This document shows, one piece after another, positions 1 to 5,127 of a stretch of DNA of 5,127 nucleotides (the first letter of the stretch is position 1; each line of letters begins with the position of its first letter). Source of the stretch: an uncultured Opitutia bacterium. GTDB lineage: Bacteria; Verrucomicrobiota; Verrucomicrobiia; Opitutales; UBA953. The notes under the pieces are model-generated. The model was given only the letters and a program-made list of their open reading frames with translations, had not been told where the DNA came from and did not search any database. The position numbers were made by a program, and so were the translations under genes. Where the stretch lies: NCBI GenBank assembly GCA_903879465.1, contig CAIRLQ010000052.1, forward strand, positions 1 to 5,127, given 5' to 3'.

Positions 1-1
1 G

Positions 2-106
2 GCCATTGGCACCGACACCTTCGGTCTCTCCGCCCCGGGCGAAGTGGTCATGAAGGAACTCGGCATCACGAAGGAAGCCGTGGTCGCCGCCGCGAAAGCG
101 CTGTGA
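2..106 (+). CDS. tkt: Transketolase, C-terminal end (partial, 5' part outside window)
   Basis: The window opens inside this gene; 34 codons and a TGA stop remain. The tail reads IGTDTFGLSAPG, then ELGITKEAVVAAAKAL. This matches the transketolase C-terminus, where an F-G-x-S-A-P-G motif is followed by an L-G-(I/L)-T-x-E-x-V-V-A-A-A-K helix. Transketolase is a thiamine-diphosphate enzyme of the cytoplasm that moves two-carbon units between sugar phosphates in the non-oxidative pentose phosphate pathway. The catalytic and cofactor-binding domains lie upstream and cannot be judged. A strong terminator 21 bases after the stop shows that the transcription unit ends here. The FG-SAPG signature makes the call fairly secure despite the short fragment; another member of the transketolase-like family is the only realistic alternative. 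Confidence 0.88.
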   Translation, partial: AIGTDTFGLSAPGEVVMKELGITKEAVVAAAKAL

Positions 107-127
107 GTTGATCAGCCACCGTGCCCC

Positions 128-159
128 AAGACCGTCCGCTCTGGCTGACGGTCTTTTTT
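128..159 (+). terminator. Rho-independent terminator of the transketolase gene
   Basis: A perfect 9-bp stem (AAGACCGTC at 128-136 with GACGGTCTT at 147-155) encloses a 10-base loop, and the 3' arm runs into six T (154-159). It lies 21 bases past the transketolase stop. Read on the opposite strand, the hairpin is followed by only two T and then a G-run, so it should terminate the convergent minus-strand gene poorly. Confidence 0.92.
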
Positions 160-163
160 GTGC

Positions 164-1075
164 CTATTTAGCTTCGCGGAGATCGGCTAGGTGGACCCGA
201 TAGAGGTCACCCTGCTCAGAGCCCAGCAGCAGGTGCTCGGAGTCGACCCAGGAACACCCTTCAATCTGCCAAGAAAGCATTGGGGGCGAAAGCGGCGCAT
301 ACAAAGCGTGCCCATGAAAAAAGTCTTCGCCCGTGGCCGGCAGGTCAAAAACCCAGATGTTGCGGTAAGTGAGCACCGCGAGGCGTTCCCGATTTGGCGA
401 AACGCACGCATCGGTGACCATACCACCGGCGTCGAAGCGTGCCAGCTTCGTCAGCGTGGCGCGATCGCCCGTGGCGGGAAGATCCGCCCGCCAAAGGTCG
501 GTCAAAGTATCCCGGCGATGCTTGGTCAGTAGATAGAGTTTCCCGCGGACGAGGAACATCGACTCGCAATCGTGGGCGAGCTCGGGATCCGGGAACGCTG
601 TCTGATCGGGCCAGGCGAAAGTAATTTTTCGAAATTCTGTGATTTCTGTGATTCCCGCGGCGGGCTCCTTAAAGAGATAAAATGCCAGCTGTTTGCGGCG
701 GGAGACATTATTACCGACGTCGCCCACGATCATATTGCCATCCTTGTCACCGGTCATGGCTTCCCAGTCGACATTGACCGCGCCCTTGAGCGTGACGCCT
801 TTCCAGTAGCCCTTAGGCGTCAGCACGAGGCTACCATCCGCATGAATCGGCACAATCATCGGCTTATTACCCGAGTCGGACAACGTCCAGAAGACACCAG
901 GCATTGAAGGGCTGGCCCAGAGCGCCGAGCATTCAGGCACGAGGCCCATATCCAACTTGCCCGAAGAACGCAGCGACACCAAAGGCATCTCCGGTAGCTC
1001 GCGACGCACCACGTCCAGATCGGCACCCGAAGTGACCGCGGCGATGAGACCGACAAGAAGGGGGACGACCCGCAT
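164..1075 (-). CDS. Secreted beta-propeller-like protein of unknown function (resembles esterase-like/phytase-like family)
   Basis: The 303-residue product starts at an ATG (1075-1073) and opens with a short signal peptide: MRVV, a hydrophobic stretch, then a likely cut near Ser-Gly-Ala at 16-18. It is therefore probably exported. The rest has repeated beta-strand blocks of the kind seen in propellers. Acidic motifs punctuate it: PECSAL (47-52), LSDSGN (65-70), NVDWEAMT (101-108), GDVGNN (118-123), HDCESM (168-173), VTDACVSPN (220-228) and QIEGCSW (270-276). The DWE-x-M plus GD-x-G-N pair recalls proteins annotated as esterase-like activity of phytase or SdiA-regulated-like. I cannot assign a substrate. 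The regularly placed acidic residues could line a metal or ligand pocket (inference). The gene is convergent with transketolase, 4 bases from its terminator, and divergent from ruvC. No strong Shine-Dalgarno is visible. It is clearly coding; its function is open. Confidence 0.8.
   Translation of the reverse strand: MRVVPLLVGLIAAVTSGADLDVVRRELPEMPLVSLRSSGKLDMGLVPECSALWASPSMPGVFWTLSDSGNKPMIVPIHADGSLVLTPKGYWKGVTLKGAVNVDWEAMTGDKDGNMIVGDVGNNVSRRKQLAFYLFKEPAAGITEITEFRKITFAWPDQTAFPDPELAHDCESMFLVRGKLYLLTKHRRDTLTDLWRADLPATGDRATLTKLARFDAGGMVTDACVSPNRERLAVLTYRNIWVFDLPATGEDFFHGHALYAPLSPPMLSWQIEGCSWVDSEHLLLGSEQGDLYRVHLADLREAK
635..652. repeat. Tandem 9-bp duplication inside the propeller-like gene
   Basis: TTCTGTGAT occurs twice back to back (635-643 and 644-652). 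The unit is three codons long, so the frame is kept, and on the coding strand it gives a repeated Ile-Thr-Glu (residues 142-147). It looks like a small slippage duplication in a probable surface strand or loop. Confidence 0.7.
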
Positions 1076-1148
1076 ATCGGAAACCTAGCCCGCCCTGTCC
1101 GCTTGGCAATCCACCACGCCGACTTTGCTGTCGAAATCAAAGCCACGC

Positions 1149-1170
1149 GGCCCATGCTTTGGGCATGGCC
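1149..1170 (+). promoter_or_regulatory. Hairpin over the ruvC start codon
   Basis: GGCCCATGC (1149-1157) can pair with GCATGGCC (1163-1170) around a 5-base loop, with one bulged C. This gives eight pairs, mostly G-C. The right arm contains the ATG at 1165 proposed as the ruvC start, so the folded mRNA would hide the initiation codon and the nearby GGG. This could simply lower ruvC translation, or the palindrome could be a protein-binding site. The pairing is seen; any role is inference. Confidence 0.35.
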
Positions 1171-1761
1171 CGTAAATCGTCGCGTTCGCTCTGGACCGCC
1201 AAGCTCACCGGCCAACCTCTGCCCGCACCCGGCCATACCCGCCCAGCCAAAAACCCGGCCTCGACGGTCCGCCCTACGCGAGGCTGCAAGGCGATCATTC
1301 TGGGCATCGACCCTTCGCTCCGCGGAACGGGTCTAGCGGTCATCGACGCCCGCCGCGAACCCATGCGCCTGCTCGCGAGCGTCACGGTGAAACTCGCACC
1401 CAAACTCGAAGCATACGAATGCCTCGGGAAGATCGCCGATGCCGTCGAGAAACTCGCTCGTCAGCACGGCGTGACGCAGGCCTCAATCGAAGAGACGATT
1501 TACGTCCAGAACTTCCGCACCGCCCAAGCGATGGGCGCTTCGCGCGGCGCCGCATTGAGCGTACTCGCCCGACTCGGGATCACGGTTGGCGAATACGCCC
1601 CGAAGCGCATCAAGATGGCCGTCACGGGACACGGCGCGGCCAGCAAGGAACAGGTTGGGCGCATGGTGCGCAGCGTCCTGAACCTGCCGGCTGACCTACC
1701 GCTCGACGAGTCGGATGCGACCGCGGCGGCACTGTGCCACGCCTACACGGCGCGCAGTTAA
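1165..1761 (+). CDS. ruvC: Crossover junction endodeoxyribonuclease RuvC, with N-terminal extension
   Basis: RuvC is the dimeric Mg-dependent nuclease that cuts Holliday junctions during recombination and fork repair, together with the RuvAB branch-migration complex. Numbering from the upstream TTG at 1159 (200 residues), the core starts with ILGIDPSLRGTG and has all four expected carboxylates: Asp51, Glu111 (in IEETIYVQN), Asp183 and Asp186 (in DESDATAAALCHA). The YAPKRIKMAVTGHG segment and ASKEQV supply Lys152 and Lys163, matching the two conserved lysines of the E. coli enzyme. I prefer the ATG at 1165 (198 residues). About 43 residues rich in Arg, Lys and Pro precede the usual start of the fold; E. 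coli RuvC has its first catalytic Asp at position 7. No ruvA or ruvB is next to it. The stop abuts the stop of the convergent gene with no gap. Confidence 0.95.
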   Translation: MARKSSRSLWTAKLTGQPLPAPGHTRPAKNPASTVRPTRGCKAIILGIDPSLRGTGLAVIDARREPMRLLASVTVKLAPKLEAYECLGKIADAVEKLARQHGVTQASIEETIYVQNFRTAQAMGASRGAALSVLARLGITVGEYAPKRIKMAVTGHGAASKEQVGRMVRSVLNLPADLPLDESDATAAALCHAYTARS

Positions 1762-3492
1762 TCAGTTCTCTTCGCTGACGGCGAATTCGTCGTGACGGCC
1801 GTGGGCTTGGCTCCAGCGGGCCATCAATTCATCCAAAGGCACTGGCCGGACCTTCTGGCGAAGGTTGTAGTCGCCAGCCTCAATGCAGGCCTTCAACTGA
1901 CCCCAGATCGCCGCATAAGAGCGGGAAAAGCGCAAAGATTCATCGCGGAAGAGACTAGAGATATGGCAACAGCCTCCCACCTCCGTGACGATGAAGCGCC
2001 CTGCCTTCAACTCGTCGATGGTGACAGCCCGCAAATCGAAGCGGGCGAAGTGTAGCCCAGGGAAGCGCTTGGCGAATGCAGTCATCGCCGTATCTAGTTC
2101 GACGGTGATCAAATCACCGCGATGCAGACAGCGGGCACCATGCCCGTAGCTTCCGGTGAGATTAAGGGTGACCTTCTGGCCGGCAGGAATAACTCGGCTG
2201 AGGTCGCGGGCGTGACACTGGATGAATAACTCTCCGCGCGAGACCGCTACTTCGTCCAACCAGATTAATTCCTCCAAGGTCTGTTCGCCGTCGCCACGCA
2301 CCGTGACATCGCGCTTTTGCACCACAGCCATGATCCGGCCATCGTCCTTGCCCGGGTTACGCCGCCAGACGACTTCGAATTCGAACCCCGAAATATACTT
2401 CTGCAGCAGGAAATCCTCCTCCGCGCCCCGCACTAATTCCTCCAACTGCTCGGCGGTGTGAACGAACCGAAGGCCGGCGCCATTTTCGGCGACCTCCGGC
2501 TTAAATACGACCGGCCAGCCATGGCAGGTGGCGAAGGCCTGAGCCTCGCGCACACGCTCATCCTGAGGATCATCCAAGGATAACGCCAAGGTCGGGCAGC
2601 AACGCGAATCGCGTTGGAACGGACGGAGCAACAGGGACTTTGAATCGCCAACGAAGCCGCCAATGCGGCCGAACGCTGGATTGGCTGAGGCAAAAGCCGT
2701 CAAACGTCCGTAGCGCAGGCACAGGGCAAAGATCCCTAGGCGCACGGGCAGATACAGTAGCCAAGCCGGCCATAGCGAAGGCTGGAGGAAGCCGCGCACC
2801 TTCATCGTAATCTGTCGGCGACCACGCCAGGTCAGCGAGGGCAGCGCCCAATGCGTCGCGAGGTAGAGAAGGAAAAGCATCCCCAGCACGATCCAACCCG
2901 CAACGCGGTGGTACTCGTTGAGTTTCTTGATGATATCTGGCCCAAACTTCTCCCCGACCAACATGAGCACGGGCGTCCAAATCAGCGCTGCCAAGAAAAG
3001 CAACGCCCCGAGGCGCAAGGGCTTCAGTCGCAAGATGCCGGCCGTGATGAAAGTTGGCACGCGACTCGCCGGCACAAAGCGAGAACTCACGACGACAAGC
3101 ATGCCCCGCGGGGTGGAGAACCACCCTGCCCATTGCTCGATCTGGTGTGGCTTGATGAGCCACTTCAACGGGGCGCGCTTCATCGCCTTTAGACCAAAGA
3201 ATCGTCCGAGCGAATAAAGGGTCACGTCGCCGATGAAGATACTCACCGTACACGCCGCGACGCCGGACCAGAAATCAATGATACCCATGCCCACGAGCAA
3301 ACCCGTCGCCAGACATGTCGGGTCTTCCGCCACGAGGCAGAAAAGCAAGATGATGACCATCAGGATCCAATACCGGGAGCCCTGCGCCGTCGGGATGGGC
3401 GGATAGAGTTCTTCATCCGGCAAGGCCGGCCGAGCGTCGCCCTTCACTAACTTCGGATCAGGTAACGGCGGCGCGAGCTCCACCTTGAGCAT
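1762..3492 (-). CDS. DedA/VTT membrane domain fused to an ATP-grasp ligase-like domain (probably the 3' part of a frameshifted larger gene)
   Basis: Positions here count from the most upstream possible start, a TTG at 3585. A Pro-rich linker (about 39-68) leads to a VTT (SNARE-associated/DedA) domain at about 72-250. It carries AEDPTCLATGLL, IFIGDVTLYSLGRFFG and SSRFVPASRVPTFITAG, the typical acidic and Arg/Pro motifs, plus several membrane helices. One more hydrophobic segment (about 270-290) precedes a DSKS motif and an ATP-grasp domain (about 350-575): VVFKPEVAENGAG, LLQKYISGFEFEVVW, RGDGEQTLEELI, FARFDLRA and VTEVGG. DedA proteins act in lipid-carrier or phospholipid flipping; ATP-grasp enzymes join a carboxylate to an amine or similar group using ATP. 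Together they suggest a membrane-tethered ligase acting on a lipid or envelope substrate (inference). The usual Glu-x-Asn metal site reads Glu535-Val-Gly537. The ATG at 3492 is the best independent start but has no convincing ribosome site, and in-frame protein-like sequence continues upstream to the G-run. Confidence 0.82.
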   Translation of the reverse strand: MLKVELAPPLPDPKLVKGDARPALPDEELYPPIPTAQGSRYWILMVIILLFCLVAEDPTCLATGLLVGMGIIDFWSGVAACTVSIFIGDVTLYSLGRFFGLKAMKRAPLKWLIKPHQIEQWAGWFSTPRGMLVVVSSRFVPASRVPTFITAGILRLKPLRLGALLFLAALIWTPVLMLVGEKFGPDIIKKLNEYHRVAGWIVLGMLFLLYLATHWALPSLTWRGRRQITMKVRGFLQPSLWPAWLLYLPVRLGIFALCLRYGRLTAFASANPAFGRIGGFVGDSKSLLLRPFQRDSRCCPTLALSLDDPQDERVREAQAFATCHGWPVVFKPEVAENGAGLRFVHTAEQLEELVRGAEEDFLLQKYISGFEFEVVWRRNPGKDDGRIMAVVQKRDVTVRGDGEQTLEELIWLDEVAVSRGELFIQCHARDLSRVIPAGQKVTLNLTGSYGHGARCLHRGDLITVELDTAMTAFAKRFPGLHFARFDLRAVTIDELKAGRFIVTEVGGCCHISSLFRDESLRFSRSYAAIWGQLKACIEAGDYNLRQKVRPVPLDELMARWSQAHGRHDEFAVSEEN

Positions 3493-3505
3493 GAACTTAT
3501 TAAGT

Positions 3506-4513
3506 TTAGCCGCCGTCGCATTGACATCCGCAAAAGCCGCATCCCGCCCCCCCCGGCAATTCAACCAACTCGACCTTACTCTCAAAAGCCTCGATGGCCT
3601 CGCCCTTGACGATGATACGGCGGTGATCTTCCCAGTCTCGCAGATTTTTCGTGTAACGCGCCGCGTCGACGGTCGTCACCCAATCATCCTGGCCATGCAA
3701 AAGAAAGAGCGGTTTGCGCCAGCGACGCAGGATTTCCTTGGAACCTGAAAGGTCTGAGTCGAGGACCGTGGCGGCGTAATCGCGATCGCAGGGCAGCAGA
3801 TCGGCGGCCCCGAAATTCGGGGTTAGCCGCGAGACACCCCAGAAAAAGGAGTAATGAAATCCGTAAATAATCTTATTAACGAGGTGGTTACCCATCATCT
3901 CAAACTCCTGGGCACCCGGTGCCGAGATTAAGCTAAGCGAGCTCACCTGGTCAGGATGTTTCTTCGCGAGCTCCAGCGCGGCCACCCCGCCCAACCCCTG
4001 GCCAATCACATGGTATTTCTTGAGGCCGTAGAATTTAACCAACTCGGCCACCACCTCGGCGTTCGCCTCCATGGAGTGGCTGGGTATCCCTCTTGAATCG
4101 GTAGTATGGAAGCCGGGCAAGAAAGCTTCGATGACTGAAATCTCGGCATTTTTGGCGAGTGCTTCGCACAGTCGACTCCCTTGATCATCCCAGGGTATGC
4201 GATGGAGGTAGACTACGACCGTCTTGCGAAAACGCGGCTTCGGCGCCTCGACCTGAGCCTCCTCTTCAATGCCAGCATCGACGCCATGAAGATGCGCCCG
4301 GATGGGGATTTTTCGTCCAACCGGAAAAACGGTCCCGTCACTCGCGACATCAAAGGCGTCTACCGCAATAGGGGTGCCCTTGGCGTAACGCTCATAGGCG
4401 CTGAAAAAATCCAGCCGAGCGGACAAAACGAGCAGCACGATGTAGACCAACATCGCCTTCCACTTGCCTGGAATACGGCGCGCTAAGCTCTTATGAGTAG
4501 GGGAAGGCACCAT
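3506..4513 (-). CDS. Membrane-anchored alpha/beta-hydrolase-fold protein, catalytic residues replaced (probably the 5' part of the same gene)
   Basis: Positions count from the GTG at 4516; the ATG at 4513, with a GGAT upstream, is the likelier start. A Lys/Arg-rich N-terminus precedes one membrane helix (about 21-34), placing the rest outside the cytoplasm by the positive-inside rule. The hydrolase fold follows (about 98-325): VVVYLHRIPWDD, the elbow region VIGQGLGGVAALELA (170-184), SLISAPG and LFLLHGQDDWV (270-280). The elbow has Gly174 where the nucleophile Ser belongs. The acid Asp278 is kept. The last 13 residues after PGG are Cys/Gly-rich and unlike the family. In the other frame PGG is followed by RDAAFADVNATAAKLNKF, which resembles the normal hydrolase end (GGHDxxF) but with Arg for His. 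The reading frame thus appears shifted at the eight-G run. A scaffold or binding role is more likely than hydrolysis. Confidence 0.8.
   Translation of the reverse strand: MVPSPTHKSLARRIPGKWKAMLVYIVLLVLSARLDFFSAYERYAKGTPIAVDAFDVASDGTVFPVGRKIPIRAHLHGVDAGIEEEAQVEAPKPRFRKTVVVYLHRIPWDDQGSRLCEALAKNAEISVIEAFLPGFHTTDSRGIPSHSMEANAEVVAELVKFYGLKKYHVIGQGLGGVAALELAKKHPDQVSSLSLISAPGAQEFEMMGNHLVNKIIYGFHYSFFWGVSRLTPNFGAADLLPCDRDYAATVLDSDLSGSKEILRRWRKPLFLLHGQDDWVTTVDAARYTKNLRDWEDHRRIIVKGEAIEAFESKVELVELPGGAGCGFCGCQCDGG
3547..3554 (-). other. Eight-G homopolymer at the junction of the two frames (probable frameshift site)
   Basis: Eight C on + (eight G on the coding strand) sit exactly where the hydrolase frame loses family-like sequence and the VTT/ATP-grasp frame gains it. 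Deleting one G, or a +1 shift, joins PGG to RDAAFADVNATAAK and gives one open frame from 4516 to 1762 (918 codons including stop). Possible explanations are a sequencing or assembly miscount, a recent mutation, a phase-variable tract, or transcriptional slippage. Confidence 0.75.
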
Positions 4514-4586
4514 CACTATCCATCAAAAGGGCCGAAAACGAGAGGCGCAAGACGGGAAGGGAATAACCCCTAAGATTGCCCGATTT
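4514..4586. promoter_or_regulatory. Short divergent intergenic region
   Basis: The 73 bases between the minus-strand hydrolase-like gene and the plus-strand apaG must carry the promoters for both, unless apaG is read from within the neighbouring gene. I see no convincing paired -35 and -10 boxes. A purine-rich GGGAAGGGA (4555-4563) lies too far (about 23 bases) from the apaG ATG to be a normal ribosome site. The assignment rests on gene orientation only. Confidence 0.35.
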
Positions 4587-5018
4587 ATGGCTTCCGTAAT
4601 AGGGTCAACCCCTCTTGTCTTTCCAGACGTGCAATCCACCGGAAAGGAACTCCTCGGCCTCAGGGTCACCGTCGACAAGGTGGTCCACCATCGGGATGCA
4701 AACTTCCCCGCCGAAACCCCGCACGCCTTCGTCTACTTCCTGACAATCAGCAACCTCTCTCAGGAGACCGTGAAACTACTCGGTCGCAAATGGATCATCC
4801 GCGCGCCTGACGGCACCATGGAAATTGTCGAAGGCGATGGCATCGTGGGCGAGACCCCGACCCTCCCGCCAGGAGAGAGCTTCTCTTATAACAGCTACCA
4901 CCTCGCCGGCGGCCCGCTGACCGCCGAGGGCGCCTTCCATGGCACCACCCAATCCGGTGAACGCGTCTTCGTGCGCATCCCGCCGTTCGCGATGACCCCG
5001 CCGACCTCCCCTTCCTGA
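4587..5018 (+). CDS. apaG: ApaG domain protein
   Basis: The 143-residue product matches ApaG (DUF525), a small immunoglobulin-like beta-sandwich of about 125 residues. Recognisable pieces in order are LRVTVDKV (25-32), FVYFLTISNLSQETVKLLGR (48-67), KWII (68-71), GDGIVGETPTLPPGESFSY (83-101) with its typical G-(I/V)-V-G-E-x-P and P-G-E-x-F-x-Y motifs, then GAFHG (115-119) and VFVRIPPFAM (127-136). ApaG is linked by name to Co/Mg resistance in enterobacteria, but its biochemical role is unsettled; the fold also occurs as a protein-interaction module in F-box proteins. About 20 extra residues precede the domain, so the true start could be later, though no better in-frame ATG is present. Its TGA overlaps the next ATG by one base, which points to translational coupling with the MBL-fold gene. 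Confidence 0.92.
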   Translation: MASVIGSTPLVFPDVQSTGKELLGLRVTVDKVVHHRDANFPAETPHAFVYFLTISNLSQETVKLLGRKWIIRAPDGTMEIVEGDGIVGETPTLPPGESFSYNSYHLAGGPLTAEGAFHGTTQSGERVFVRIPPFAMTPPTSPS

Positions 5019-5127
5019 TGCGACTTACTGACCTCAACTCCGGCCGCGAAATCGGCGCCAATTGCATGCTCGCCGAATTCGGCGGACTGCGGCTGGTGAT
5101 CGACTGCGGCCTCCACCCCAAACTCGA
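5018..5127 (+). CDS. MBL-fold metallohydrolase, N-terminal fragment (runs off window)
   Basis: An ATG overlapping the apaG stop (TGATG) opens a frame that stays open to the window edge, giving 36 full codons. It begins MRLTDLNSG, then EIGANCMLAEFGG, LRLVIDCGLHPKL. This has the shape of the first two strands of a metallo-beta-lactamase fold, where an I-G-(A/G)-N-x-x-L segment and a hydrophobic L-x-I-D-C-G segment precede the HxHxDH zinc motif. Openings of this type are common in beta-CASP RNA-processing nucleases and their relatives, which is my best guess at the subfamily. The zinc ligands lie beyond the window, so activity cannot be judged. Translation is probably coupled to apaG. Confidence 0.72.
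   Translation, partial: MRLTDLNSGREIGANCMLAEFGGLRLVIDCGLHPKL

Noticed and set aside
128..159. Bidirectional terminator also serving the minus-strand propeller-like gene
   Set aside because: On the minus strand the stem is followed by only two T and then G residues, so the needed U-tract is missing.
191..907. Plus-strand open frames of 60-113 codons opposite the propeller-like gene
   Set aside because: They lie antisense to a well-supported gene, show no domain or ribosome site, and have shadow-like composition.
1159..1164. TTG at 1159 as the ruvC start
   Set aside because: An ATG lies two codons later in the same frame, and nothing upstream favours the TTG.
2570..3253. 227-codon open frame on the minus strand inside the VTT/ATP-grasp gene
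   Set aside because: It is out of frame with the clear VTT motifs, has Arg- and Pro-rich composition and no recognisable domain; it is a shadow of the real gene.
3493..3585. TTG at 3585 as the true start of the VTT/ATP-grasp protein
   Set aside because: Its first dozen residues overlap good hydrolase coding sequence in another frame and look like a shadow; the family-like sequence in this frame begins only at the G-run.
4571..4576. TAAGAT as a -10 box for apaG
   Set aside because: No -35 box sits at the right spacing, and the transcript would start only about 5-10 bases before the ATG.

Overview
The window is 5,127 bases of moderately GC-rich, densely coding bacterial chromosome. The gene set looks like ordinary housekeeping DNA: a transketolase tail, RuvC, ApaG and the start of an MBL-fold hydrolase. 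Protein style suggests Verrucomicrobiota, perhaps an Opitutaceae-like lineage. That placement is an impression from sequence style, not a measured result. No mobile element, tRNA, rRNA or CRISPR array is visible.

Layout from left to right: (1) the 3' end of a transketolase gene on + (2-106), followed by a clear rho-independent terminator (128-159); (2) a convergent gene on - (164-1075) for a secreted beta-propeller-like protein; (3) ruvC on + (about 1165-1761), divergent from it, with an N-terminal extension of about 43 residues and a hairpin over its start codon; (4) a long - strand block (4513 down to 1762) with an alpha/beta-hydrolase-fold reading frame followed by a DedA/VTT membrane domain joined to an ATP-grasp ligase domain; (5) a short divergent gap, then apaG on + (4587-5018), with its stop overlapping the ATG of an MBL-fold hydrolase gene cut off by the window edge.

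The most interesting part is block 4. The two reading frames meet at a run of eight C (eight G on the coding strand, 3547-3554). Removing one G joins them without a stop into one protein of about 917 residues, and the hydrolase fold then ends in a normal-looking family C-terminus. The likely product is therefore a three-module membrane protein (alpha/beta hydrolase, VTT, ATP-grasp), split here by a real frameshift, a slippage site or a sequencing error. The hydrolase module also lacks the expected catalytic Ser (Gly instead) and His (Arg instead), and the ATP-grasp module lacks the usual metal-binding Asn. Its activity is therefore uncertain.

The remaining genes share no obvious pathway. RuvC resolves Holliday junctions, transketolase serves the pentose phosphate pathway, and apaG and the MBL-fold gene probably form a translationally coupled pair.
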